A stretch of 64,000 nt of DNA, from the NCBI GenBank assembly GCA_032622095.1, contig CP136064.1, positions 141,439,954-141,503,953 on the forward strand. Direction: 5' to 3'. This document shows positions 22,567-32,435 of the stretch, piece after piece. Under the pieces are notes generated by a model, which did no database searches, was not told the origin of the DNA, and saw only the letters and a program-made list of their open reading frames with translations. A program made the translations under genes and the position numbers. Position 1 is the first letter of the stretch. The number at the start of each line of letters is the position of its first letter. This stretch comes from Siphonodentalium dalli. Taxonomy: Eukaryota; Mollusca; Scaphopoda; Gadilida; Siphonodentaliidae.

Positions 22567-23308
22567 AACAAGAGGTGTGCACTCGAGAGCTAGCATACCC
22601 CCACCGTGGCAAATTCAACCCGCATTATCCGTAAACCAAACAAAAATGATTTTTAACTTTAACCTCTTCGCTGCTATGACGTCCGTAACTATTACGGACG
22701 TAAAAGTGCACGCCGTGTGCTATATGGTCCGTAGGTACTACGGACCTAATTTAGCATACTAGCAGTAGGCTGTTATACATAACTGGAACTCAGAGATTGG
22801 TGCATCGGAATAATTGTGTCTCAACGTTTCAAACAGTGTATGATGTTCAACGAGTATGAACGATACTAGCCTTTCAACTGAGTCAGTTTTATGGTTCTTG
22901 TGATATTCCCGTTATATTTTCCCACTGGGAAATGGCAATAACGCCAACAGCCCAGCACACGACGTCATAACGTCATTTAGAAGCGAAGAGGTTAAAGAAA
23001 AATTCGGACTAATTATATCGATATGGTGTCACAAGAAGCTTGTATTCAAATTGGTTCATATTTGTTAAAGTCGGACATAATTTTCTCATCATGTAGAGAG
23101 GGTAGTGTGAGAAGCATGTATACCTCTCATGCAGAGAGGCAGTCCTATTAAGGAGATTGCATACAAAAAAATTATTGAAATCGGTTCACAGTTGTTCGAG
23201 TTATGAGGTCGGACGGACGGACTGACGGAGGGAGAAAGCGTGATGGACGGACGGACAGACGCAGTCAATCCAGTATACCCCCCATTTTCTTCGAAAGTGG
23301 GGGTATAT
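22567..23308. mobile_element. HINE/pearl-like family D, near-complete, interrupted by a piggyBac MITE
   Basis: The left end GAGGTGTGCACTCGAGAGC is followed by CATACCCCCACCGTGGCAAA. The core has GAGAGGCAGTCCTATTAAGG and TTATTGAAATCGGTTCA. Then come an ACGG-type tract and the right end CTTCGAAAGTGGGGGTATA. TACCCCCAC and GTGGGGGTA are inverted terminal motifs. The TTTAACTTTAAAGAAAAATT target of the MITE is intact in the copy at 28216. Confidence 0.75.
22663..22991. mobile_element. piggyBac-type MITE (329 bp) with TTAA duplication
   Basis: TTAA at 22659-22662 and 22992-22995. The ends are CCTCTTCGCTGCTATGACGT and the complement of CATTTAGAAGCGAAGAGG. Subterminal palindromes GTCCGTAACTATTACGGAC and GGTCCGTAGGTACTACGGACC are prominent. 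The empty target is present at 28296-28320. A decayed relative lies at 46283-46363. Confidence 0.85.
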
Positions 23309-23340
23309 ATATTAACAAAACAAAACCTATCTGGTCTGGC

Positions 23341-23361
23341 TAGAGAGAGAGAGAGAGAGAG
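23341..23361. repeat. (GA)n microsatellite
   Basis: About ten GA units, just after the right end of the family D element. Confidence 0.8.
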
Positions 23362-23397
23362 CTGTCTGCTTGTTGATACTGCACTGTCAGATTTGAA

Positions 23398-23565
23398 ATG
23401 TGGATAATTATCAATAGAGCAGACTGGCCTTACTGACTTTCATTGTAAGAGATTCTAGCATATGCACAGGGTGTATGTGGATAATTATCAACAGAGCAGA
23501 TTGGCCTTTATATAATACTGACTTTCATTTTAAGAGATTCTAGCATATGCACAGGGTGTATTATT
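23398..23565. repeat. Tandem duplication, ~77-85 bp unit
   Basis: Two units share GTGGATAATTATCAA-AGAGC, GACTTTCATT-TAAGAGATTC and TAGCATATGCACAGGGTGTA. The second carries a short TATATAAT insertion. Confidence 0.8.
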
Positions 23566-23716
23566 GTATTGTGACTGTGAAATAAATTTAAAACAAGTGT
23601 TTGATAACAGGGATGCTAGAAGCACCTATGGGCAAGGGTGATGGGCTTCTTTATATAATTGTGTCTTTAATAATTAACTAAACAAAAATTATTATTAATA
23701 TTAATTAAAAAAAAAC

Positions 23717-23747
<31 letters not shown>

Positions 23748-23787
23748 AAATTGTGCAAGGAGTTCAATCTGTTTTTTTTTTTAATTG

Positions 23788-24810
23788 AATAATGGGTATT
23801 CACCAAAGTGATAACCATGGGGGTGTCCTTTCTCAGGCAACAAGGACTACGCCTAGCAGCCTTTTTGGATGATTGGATTTTCCTAAATAAGTCCAAATCA
23901 CAAATGGTGAATCAACAGTATCGGGCTTTCAAAATTCTTGCTAGGTTTCATTATAAACAGCAAGAAATCTTGTCTAACACTGTCACAACAGTTTCTGTAC
24001 CTGGGTGTTCAATTCGGTATATACTTGTCTGGGAAAGATATTTCCATCCAAGGATTGAGATAAAACCCCACAGCATGCAGTAAAAGCTTTAACCTCACCG
24101 AGAACGACAGCTCAACATTATTAGGAATAGCTGCATCAACTTTGCATATTCCAGTTTCATTCAAAAGAACATTGGTCTCTAGGTTGAATGTCAACAGATC
24201 TTCTGATACCATTTACACTGTCTCTGAAACCAATACTAGCATGGTGGTTACATGATCAGAACATTATGCAAGGTAAGTACTTCATCTGACTACACTCGAT
24301 TTGATTATCTACACGGATCATATATCATCTTTATTTGAGAACGAGTCTGTTTGACTCTTAGTCCCCGTTAATATAATATTATACATTTTACAATTTTGAC
24401 ATCACAATAAATTGAGTACTGCCAGTCTGTCCTGGGGATGGGGAGGTTACATGGGCAATTTAGAAATCCAGGGGCCATGGTCACCTCTGGATAAGCTACA
24501 AATAACATATCAATGTTTTGGAGATGCAAGCAGTCATACACATGGTGTCCCATTTTCTACCATTTCTAGAAAACAAAACAGTGTTGATATGGTTGGACAA
24601 CTCAGCTGTTGTTCAATATATCAACAAGCAAGGAATACAAAATCAGCAACACTTTATCGGTTAACCAGAGTGCTATGGGAACTAGTTTTGAATCGCCAAT
24701 GTGAAATTCAAGCACTTCATGTGAAAGGGGAGATGAATCAGTTTGCGGAATATCTGAGACAAAATCGGTTATTGGTACATGAATGGGAACTCTTAGGGGT
24801 CGTGTCTTAA
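23788..24810 (+). pseudogene. DIRS-like retroelement, reverse transcriptase palm and RNase H fragment
   Basis: RVFTKVITMGVSFLRQQ and LRLAAFLDDWIF give the palm motif with the catalytic Asp pair in the FLDDW form typical of DIRS/Ngaro. Further on, SLSWGWGGYMGNLEIQG and DNSAVVQYINKQG (shifted frame, about 24590-24640) match the RNase H region, and ALHVKGEMNQFAEYL resembles the VxGxxNxxAD end of that domain. Several stops and frameshifts are present. No tyrosine recombinase was found. It continues the 18361-19365 fragment with about 4.4 kb of later insertions between. Confidence 0.75.
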
Positions 24811-24930
24811 TGCAAAAACCGATACCGACCGATAACCAATCCAGGCTGATAACCGATTGCAATAAAATAACGTCATGTCATCGGTCATTCTATCGGTTCC
24901 ATCGGTCATTCTATCGGTTATTCATCGGCG
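24806..24930. repeat. CCGATAACC-rich hAT-like subterminal region
   Basis: Repeated ACCGATA/TATCGGT words in both orientations over about 120 bp, immediately after the DIRS fragment. The architecture resembles the hAT ends in this window, but no terminus or duplication was assigned. Confidence 0.3.
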
Positions 24931-25564
24931 ACTGATACTACGACGTACGACGTTACAGTGACGTCGCCAAAAAAATCTCGATAGTTCTTCACTGGCAGGT
25001 GTACGTCATGCATATATAATCGCGCACGTACATTGAAATATATGCTTATAAAGTCAATTTGAATGACTATCGCACTGAGCATAATATACATATATATTCA
25101 TGCACTGTAGTTTATCTAGTTACACGTACGGAAGGAGTTGTTTGAGAGAAGTCACTTATTATTATAGCCTAGTCTGATAGGCCTATGTCTAAATCAGTAA
25201 TTAGACATTTACCCATACACAACTATGGAAAGTCGTTTTTTTAACGTGTGTTATCATAATCGATAACACTTATACAGTTGGGACATTATATTAATCAAAA
25301 TAACTCCTATACAAATCATTTATAAATCAGATGATTTATTGAAGTTATGTCTACATAAAATAACACTTCCTGAAACGACATATATGTTGTTCTACTCCTC
25401 AACCGATAGACGACATATATGTTGTTCTACTCGCCCAAGGGTAAAGTAAACATTCTGTGATCGCAGGCACCTTCCTCATATCTCATAGAGCTCTAAGTAT
25501 GTACTGTTTGCATGTTCTTGATTTTAGACTGATTTAAACCACATTTGGTTCAGACACCTTGGTG

Positions 25565-25877
25565 GATGTTATAATGGTGCTATTTTTTTTTTAATTTAAA
25601 AGTAAAAAAAAAAAAATTAAATTGAGCAAGAAATTAATCTCAATTAAAAAAAAAAATTAATTAAAAAAAAAAAAAAATTTGAAATAAATATTTTGTATTT
25701 TTTTTTTAGTTTGTTTTTTTTTGTTAAATTAAGCAAGTAGTTCAATCTAAAAAAAAAATTTTTAAGAGTTGTGTCCCTGGCTCTGCCCCTATTTGACCCA
25801 GTGACGGATGGACGGACGGACGCCAGACGAGGAGTGATGACTATAGCCCAACCGGAGACTTCGTCTCAGGTGAGCTA
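25565..25877 (-). repeat. HINE/pearl-like family B, internally deleted copy
   Basis: A long A/T-homopolymer left part contains two TTAAATT-AGCAAG spacers. It is followed by GTCCCTGGCTCTGCCCC and jumps directly from GACCCAGTGAC to the GGACGGACGGACG tract and the right end ACCGGAGACTTCGTCTCAGG. Most core monomers are missing. Confidence 0.65.
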
Positions 25878-26186
25878 AAAACTAACTACCTATTATCTAG
25901 ATTTTACGATATTTTAAATTTTATTTCTATATATTTACCAATAATCTTGCGTCAGCTTTGCAGTCGGGAAGCTCACAGAAGATCTTGTAATGAGGTTGAT
26001 CCTCATAAATTCTCAAGTCGTAAGAAATGCGATTATAAGCACGAAGTATGAAAAAGATTGCAATCAAACTGGGGACATAAAACCCTTGGACCTACATGTA
26101 TGTTCCAATGGTGATATCTTCCTAAGATAAGATCCCCAAATTTTTATTACTGTTAGTAACTTCTTTTTTATGTTCAAGGGTCTGAC

Positions 26187-26283
26187 CTTTCAGTTCTTTC
26201 TTCACCGGATGCCAGATGACTATTGATGAAACAGAAGGATGTGCCATTAAAATGGAATGAAACTGCTACTCCTCCTTTATTAC
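26187..26283 (-). CDS. INPP5D/INPPL1-like: SHIP 5-phosphatase exon B (97 bp)
   Basis: I found this exon by predicting its phases and length class from its neighbours: it must supply two bases to finish the glycine of exon A and leave two bases for exon C. The minus strand shows acceptor TTTTTCAG, then (G)[26 protein letters not shown] and GEERTE(R), and ends at a GTCAGA donor, weaker than the GTAAGT/GTGAGT of the other exons. The NKG-V-VSF and N-HL-SG blocks form part of the 5-phosphatase active-site core. It is too short and too often stopped in other frames to stand out as a long ORF. Confidence 0.92.
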
Positions 26284-26972
26284 CTGAAAAATGGGGAAAG
26301 CTAAAATTAATCAGGTAATTCAAATAGATATATGTATTGTTCTGGAATTAACTTTCAGCTACCTGTAGTGACATAACAAGATTTGATAACCCAATAAGCA
26401 TGATCTACAGATTGAATATTTTTTTATATTCAACTATACATAATCCTTTAGTCACAATACTTCTCACACATAATAAAATACAATATTTCACCTCACACAG
26501 AAATAGCAAATTCTGATGGGTCGAGAGCTGTGTTCTATTTTTTGTATAGTTAGGGGGCCCAGCAAGTTTTATTTGAACTATTGAGTACGAAAGGTTTGAT
26601 GCGCTGAGTTGTCGGGAGGACCGGGTTGACGACACAAACCCAATTACAGCATAAAGGCTCACAAAAAAAAATCACGTTTAAACGAACTTTCGAGTACGAG
26701 CATGAAATATCACAAAAATATAACTTAAGAAATGTTTTTTGCAGCATTTTCAGATAACTTTTGTGTACGTCCTTGAAATTTACTATGGTCATTATTAGAT
26801 GTATACTAAACATAGAAACCCAACTTAAAAAGCCAATTTCTGCAGCATTTTAAGATAAGAAGGGTTAGTTTGAAAATTTGCTATTGTCCGGGAACTAATA
26901 GCCTAGTGTACCCCTGCACATAGGACTTAACTTCACCCCAGTAATTATAATTAATTGTCACTCATATTAACA

Positions 26973-27653
26973 TGAAAGTGTCAATGACACTGTAGCTCAA
27001 CTTGGAAAGGGAATAATTTCATGTGTTAATACAGTCAATGGAGTGCATGATTAGGAATGTGGAAAATTGAAAGGCCTAGTCATGTAAAGAGTAAAATCCA
27101 AGATGGCTGCTGGCAGCCATGTTTTTTGGCCGAATGACCCCAAAATGACTTGTTCCCATCTACATGTCATTGTTAACATCCATGACAAATTTCATGATGA
27201 TCAGACCAAAGCTACGACTTGTAGCCCGTGCCAAAGGATTTAGTCATGCAAAGAGTAAAATCCAAGATGGCTGCTGGTTGCCATGTTTTTTGGCCGAACG
27301 ACCCCAAAATGACTCGTTTCCATCTACATGTCAATATTAACATCCATGACAAATTTCATGATGATCAGACGAACAGTTAGACCTGTAGCCCGTGCTAATG
27401 GATTGAATTTTGAAATCCAAGATGGCCGCTGGCAGCCATGTTTTTTTGCCGAATGACCACAAAATGACTCGTTTCCATCTACATGTCAATGTCAACAGCC
27501 ATGACACATTTCATAATGATCCGACAAAAGGTACGATCTGTAGCCCGTACTAAAGGAAATTGTTGACGAATCACGCACACACACATGCACACATGGACGA
27601 TGGATGACAAAGCCATGGCAATAGCTCAAACTTTACAAAGTAGAGTTGAGCTA
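26973..27653 (-). mobile_element. HINE/pearl-like family A, complete short copy
   Basis: The plus-strand left end is TGAAAGTGTCAATGACACTG (an AGTGTCA-TGACACT hairpin), followed by TAGCTCAACTTGGAAAGGG. About three ~160-bp core monomers follow, then a CACACA tract at about 27575 and the right end TTTACAAAGTAGAGTTGAGC. TAGCTCAACTT and the terminal AGTTGAGCTA are inverted subterminal repeats. In Helentrons/HINEs the hairpin marks the 3' end, so the element is read on the minus strand. Confidence 0.85.
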
Positions 27654-27658
27654 ATAAA

Positions 27659-27790
27659 TGAAAGTGGCAATGACACTGTAGCTCAACATGTAGATGGTAT
27701 AATTTAATGTGTTGGAGTCAATTGAGTCAATAGGAACTCGGAAAGTTTAATGTCTAAGTATTAAATACATTAAGTGATATAAGGATTAAC
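27659..27790 (-). repeat. HINE family A solo hairpin end
   Basis: TGAAAGTGGCAATGACACTG followed by TAGCTCAACATGTAGATGG begins 6 bp after the complete copy ends. It continues with the AACTCGGAAAGTTTAATGTC subtype seen at 8318. No core follows. Confidence 0.7.
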
Positions 27791-28215
27791 TGTCATGTGC
27801 AGCTGTCATGTGGACTGTTTTTATGGAGATGTAACTGCGAGGTGAGTGGTCATAACTTGTATGTAAAACCCACATGACAGTTAATCCTTATATTTATATA
27901 CATTTAGCGAAAATGCCACTTTTGTAAAAGTATTTAAACCGAAAAGTGTATCGTGACAAAACCAGCCCAAAATATCTCATAGCGCCCTTGGCAAAGTTAA
28001 CAGGAACAACGAGGCTCTTTATATTGAAACATGATGATTTATTAAGTCAATCCTGCGCGAGTCCAAATGCGCCCAAAGCATTACCGTTCTTCTTTCCGAA
28101 ACCGATGACGCGTCGATGTAATTATGGGACTGCAGTTATGACCTGTTGCGCGTTCACCGAGAAATAATTGCAACTAGTCACGTGGGCGCCGACCAATAGG
28201 AATGCTGGATTTAGT
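27791..28215. other. Intronic DNA with a short inverted repeat
   Basis: AAGGATTAACTGTCATGTG at about 27780 recurs inverted as CACATGACAGTTAATCCTT at about 27870, giving a ~20-bp-arm hairpin around an ~80-bp loop. It may be a tiny MITE. The remainder has no recognised feature. Confidence 0.45.
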
Positions 28216-28380
28216 GATAACAAGAGGTGTGCACTCGAGTGCTAGCATACCCCCACCGTGGCAAATTCAACCCGCATTATCCGTAAATGCAACAAAAAAG
28301 ATTTTTAACTTTAAAGAAAAATTTGGATTAATAATTTTGATATTGGTTCATATTTGTTCGAATGATTGCAGAAACCCAAA
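28216..28380. repeat. Family D left end, truncated
   Basis: GAGGTGTGCACTCGAGTGC and CATACCCCCACCGTGGCAAA match the 22567 copy. This copy keeps the uninterrupted TTTAACTTTAAAGAAAAATT target of the piggyBac MITE. It stops where the next family A element begins at 28381. Confidence 0.8.
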
Positions 28381-30252
28381 TGAAATGGTCAATGACACTG
28401 TAGCTCAACTTAGGTAGGGGAATAATTTAATGGTTGACAGTAAATGGAGGAATAGGAAAGGTGCTAATTGAAATGTCTAACCTGCGCCAAAGGATTTAGT
28501 GATACAAAGAGTAAAATACAAGATGGCTGCTGGCGGCCATGTTTTTTGGCCAAAAGGACTCGTTCCCATCTACGTGTCATTGTTAACATCCATGACAAAT
28601 TTTATGAAGATCTGACCAAAGCTACGACCTACAAACTTCATGATGATCAGACGAACAGTACGACCTGTAGACCGCGCACATGGATTGAATTTTGAAATCC
28701 AAAATGGCCCGCACGAAAGGATTTAGTCATGCAAAGAGTAAAATCCAAGATGGCTGCTGGCGGCCATGTTTTTGGACAGAACGACCCCAAAATTACTCGT
28801 TCCCATCTACATGTCATTATTAACATCCATGACAAATTTCATGATGATCAGATGAACAGTACGACCTGTAGCCCGCGCCAATGGATTGAAACTTGAAATC
28901 CAAGATGGCTGCCAGCGGCCATGTTTTTTGGCCGAATGACCCCAAAATGACTCATTCCCATCTACATGTCAATGTCAACATTCATGACAAATTTCATAAA
29001 GATTAGACCAAGGTACGACCTGTAGCCCGCGCCAAAGGATTTAGTCATGTAAAGAGTAAAATCCAAGATGGCTGCTGGCGGCCATGTTTTTCGGCCGAAC
29101 GACCCCAAAATGACTCGTTCCCATCTACATGTCAATATTAACATCCATGACAAATTTCATGATGATCAGACGAACAGTACGACCTGTAGCCCGCGCCAAT
29201 GGATTGAATTTTGAAATCTAAGATGGCCGCCAGCAGCCATGTTTTTTGGCCGAATGACCCCACAATGATTCGTTCCCATCTACATGTCAATGTCAACATT
29301 CATGACAAATTTCATAAAGATTAGACCAAAGGTACAACCTGTAGCCCGCGCCAAAGGATTTAGTCATGCAAAGAGTAAAATCCAAGATGGCTGCTGGCGG
29401 CCATGTTTTTTGGCCGAACAACTCCAAAATCACACGTTCCCATCTACATCTCAGTGTTAACATCCATGACAAATTTCATAAACTTCCGACCAACGCAACG
29501 ACCTGTAGCCCGCGCCAAAGGATTTAGTCATGCAAAGAGTAAAATCCAAGATGGCTGCTGGCAGCCATGTTTTTTGGCCGAACGACCCCAAAATCACTCG
29601 TTCCCATCTACATGTCATTATTAACATCAATGACAAATTTCATGATGATCAGACAAACAGTACGACCTGTAGCCCGCGCCAATGGATTGAATTTTGAAAT
29701 CTAAGATGGCCGCCAGCAGCCATGTTTTTTGGCCGAATGACCCCACAATGATTCGTTCCCATCTACATGTCAATGTCAACATTCATGACAAATTTCATAA
29801 AGATTAGACCAAAGGTACAACCTGTAGCCCGCGCCAAAGGATTTAGTCATGCAAAGAGTAAAATCCAAGATGGCTGCTGGCGGCCATGATTTTTGGCCGA
29901 ACGACCCCAAAATCACTCGTTCCCATCTACATGTCATTATTAACATCAATGACAAATTTCATGATGATCAGACGAACAGTACGACCTGTAGCCCGCGCCA
30001 ATGGATTGAATCTTGAAATCCAAGATGGCTGCCAACGGCCATGTTTTTTGGCCGAATGACCCCAAAATGACTCGTTCCCATCTACATGTCAATGTCAACA
30101 TTCATGACAAATTTCATAAAGATCAGACCAAAGGTACGACCTGTAGCCCGCGCTAAAGGAAATTGTTGACGGACACACGCACACACGGACACGCGGACGA
30201 CGGATGCCAAACCATGGCAATAGCTCAAACTTACAAAAGTAAGATGAGCTAA
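28381..30252 (-). mobile_element. HINE/pearl-like family A, long copy
   Basis: It starts with a slightly degenerate hairpin end (TGGTCAATGACACTGTAGCT) and ends with AAGTAAGATGAGCTA after an ACACGGACACGCGGACGACGG-type tract. The core holds about eleven ~160-bp monomers of two alternating types, one with TTTAGTCATGCAAAGAGTAA and one with GGATTGAATTTTGAAATC. Units here use the variant GCCCGCGCCAA. A block of two monomers (about 29200-29520) is nearly repeated at 29690-30000, showing recent internal duplication. Confidence 0.85.
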
Positions 30253-30424
30253 AAAGTGTAGAAAATGAAACACAACCTTAACATCTAAGATGGCTTTTGT
30301 CGAGTGTGATAGTGTCCAAAAAAAGGAAGTTTCAAATATCTACGATCAAAACTGTAGGAGGAGTTGATTACACCATGAAGGTACCCTCATACAGAAAAAC
30401 AGAAAATTATAATAAAAATAATTT

Positions 30425-30990
30425 CAAGTCGAAAGGCCCATAACTTTGGGAAAAATCATTGGATCAAACTCAAATTCGAACTTGACCTGTATTTTGATAT
30501 GAATGACCCACAAAAGAATTTCCAATTAAACAATCCAAACTTGAGATATCATCCGGAAACCAAAGAAAAAACAAGAAAAATTGAATTTTCTAAGTCGAAA
30601 AGCCCATAACTCTGAGAAAAATCATCGGATCAAACTCAAATTCGAACTTGACCTGTATTTTGATATCATTGACTCACACAAAATTTTTCAATTGAACAGT
30701 CCAAACTTTAGTTATCATCTGAAACCAAAAAAAAAGAAGAAATATTTGAATTTTCTAAGTCGAAAAAAGTCCATTACTCTAGAAAAAATCATCGGATAAA
30801 ACTCAAATTCGAACTCAACCTGTATCTTGATATGACTGATCTACAAAAAAAAACGGTATTTGCAATTAAAGGATATAAACTTGAGATATCATCCAGAAAC
30901 CGAAAAAGTGAGAAATTTTCTAAGTCGAAAATGAGGCGTAACTTTTAAAAAAAAAGTCGGACCAAACCGCAATTAGAATAGCATCATGCT
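30425..30990. repeat. Family E/D-like tandem repeats, ~160-bp unit
   Basis: Three units begin TCTAAGTCGAAAAG-CCATAACTC at about 30425, 30588 and 30750. Each carries ATCGGATCAAACTCAAATTC and a GACCTGTAT-TTGATAT block. They are followed by AAATGAGGCGTAAC, shared with the 10905 family D copy. A copy of GGAGGAGTTGATTACACCATG just before (30357-30377) links it to family E at 59440. Confidence 0.75.
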
Positions 30991-31013
30991 TAGTATGAAA
31001 ATATATATATATA

Positions 31014-31546
31014 GAGGGTTGTGTTTTAATGTGTAATTTGGTACATGTATATGTCTTTTTCCACTCGTCTGAAGATATCCCAATCCAACAAGATATATGT
31101 CACCGACATCAATACAATATTGGGGTTGAGGTGTTGGTTGTGGGAATTTAAACTCAGTAATACAGTTTTAATTTACGTTAATAATACAAATACATGGAGA
31201 TATCCATATTAATGACTTCAATATACACATATGGTTGAACAGTATGTGTGTTTAATGTGTTTCTGTTAATGATCGAGATCTTAATTCTATATGACAAATT
31301 ATTCGAAATCGCGCATTTATATTGGTTTGCCAAACAGACCGCAAACGATGCAACAATGTTGCGCAACATTGTTGCAAGTCGCCGCACAAGACGCAACAGG
31401 CTTGCAGTTGCAACAAAACTGTTGATGTTGACAAAACTATCTCATAATCCATTTGAAATAATGTTATCTATATCTATATCTGCAACCTATAGTCCTTTGT
31501 AATGTATACCATTAATTAAAATATAGCTGATATCAAACCAAGAGCT
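31014..31546 (+). repeat. Dispersed repeat F, copy 2, with 26-bp perfect palindrome
   Basis: It matches 8440-8992 along its length. At 31350-31375 the two halves GCAACAATGTTGC and GCAACATTGTTGC are exact complements. Copy 1 has a degraded version, so the palindrome is an original feature of the family. Confidence 0.85.
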
Positions 31547-31974
31547 ATAAATACTAGTATGATGTTGCAGTTATTGTAGCTTGATGTACACATGGTGGGG
31601 CTAAGTTTTCATTCAAAGTTTTCTTATGGCCATACTTTTTTCGCGGTTAAAAAGCAATTCTACAGCTGTCCCGCAGCCTTGATTTCAACAATTTTAGTGT
31701 AGATAAATTGTTGGTCAAATAATGAAACTTATGGTGTCATGTGTTTGACAGGGTTAATATATCTAATTTGGCTGATTATGGAGCTTATGTTAGATGCCAA
31801 AAAAAGCCCTCTACGGGCTAACTTCCTTGTGATATCGGCCTTGTCACAATCCGCAGTTTGTCATGTACCGTAATCTCGCTCGATCTCGACGTACTGCCTG
31901 GAAAAATATGGCAAAAGCTGGACGAAATATACTGGCACAACTTACTACTTTTAGGGAGCTTGTCCAATTAGATC

Positions 31975-32310
31975 GGAATTTCAGCTGGAGATCTGAGTTT
32001 TTAATAATCGGAAAAAAACGCTCTCCGATCATCGGAATTTCTCAGATCGGAGTTTTTCTCCGGTCAAGAACTCCGATCAATTCCAGTGAAAATTCCGATG
32101 AACATTTAATAACAAAACTCTGATGTAATCGGAGTTTTTCTCCGATATGAAAACTACGATGTGAAAACTCCGATTTGATCAGATTTAATTTTATCGGAGT
32201 TTTTCTCCGATATGAAAACAACGATGTGATTGGAGTTTTGTATATTAGTAAATTTCTCCGATCTGCTAAAATCTCCGATTTGGTTAATATCGGACAATTC
32301 AAACTCCGTT
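31975..32310. repeat. Array of ATCGGAGTTTTTCTCCGAT hairpins
   Basis: ATCGGAG-TTTTT-CTCCGAT-type hairpins recur at about 32046, 32130 and 32200, with additional single CTCCGAT and ATCGGA words every 10-30 bp. Spacers share ATGAAAAC-ACGATGTGA. This looks like a subterminal or satellite region. The related AACTCCG words at 105-345 have the same theme. Confidence 0.7.
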
Positions 32311-32324
32311 TAATGAACTTTTAT

Positions 32325-32400
32325 AAATAGAAGATTAAAGTCTCAAATAAATGATTCCCAGACCCTGGTTTATATTATAGGCAAATCTGCCACGGTGGGT
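32325..32400 (+). repeat. Direct repeat flanking the inverted THAP module, left copy
   Basis: The words AATAGAAGA-TAAAG-CTCAAATAAAT, ATTCCC, CCC-GGTTTATA and a TGCCACGGTG-type end recur at 35035-35110 in the same orientation. The pair bounds the 32.4-35.0 kb segment. Confidence 0.6.
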
Positions 32401-32435
32401 GACAAAGCCCCGAATATCTCGTGAAGGAAGTGCTA

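Noticed and set aside
26973-27010. TAGCTCAACTTGG as a possible tRNA D-arm (TAGCTCA box A)
   Set aside because: No T-arm, anticodon stem or B box follows. The word is the subterminal repeat of family A and recurs inverted at the right end.
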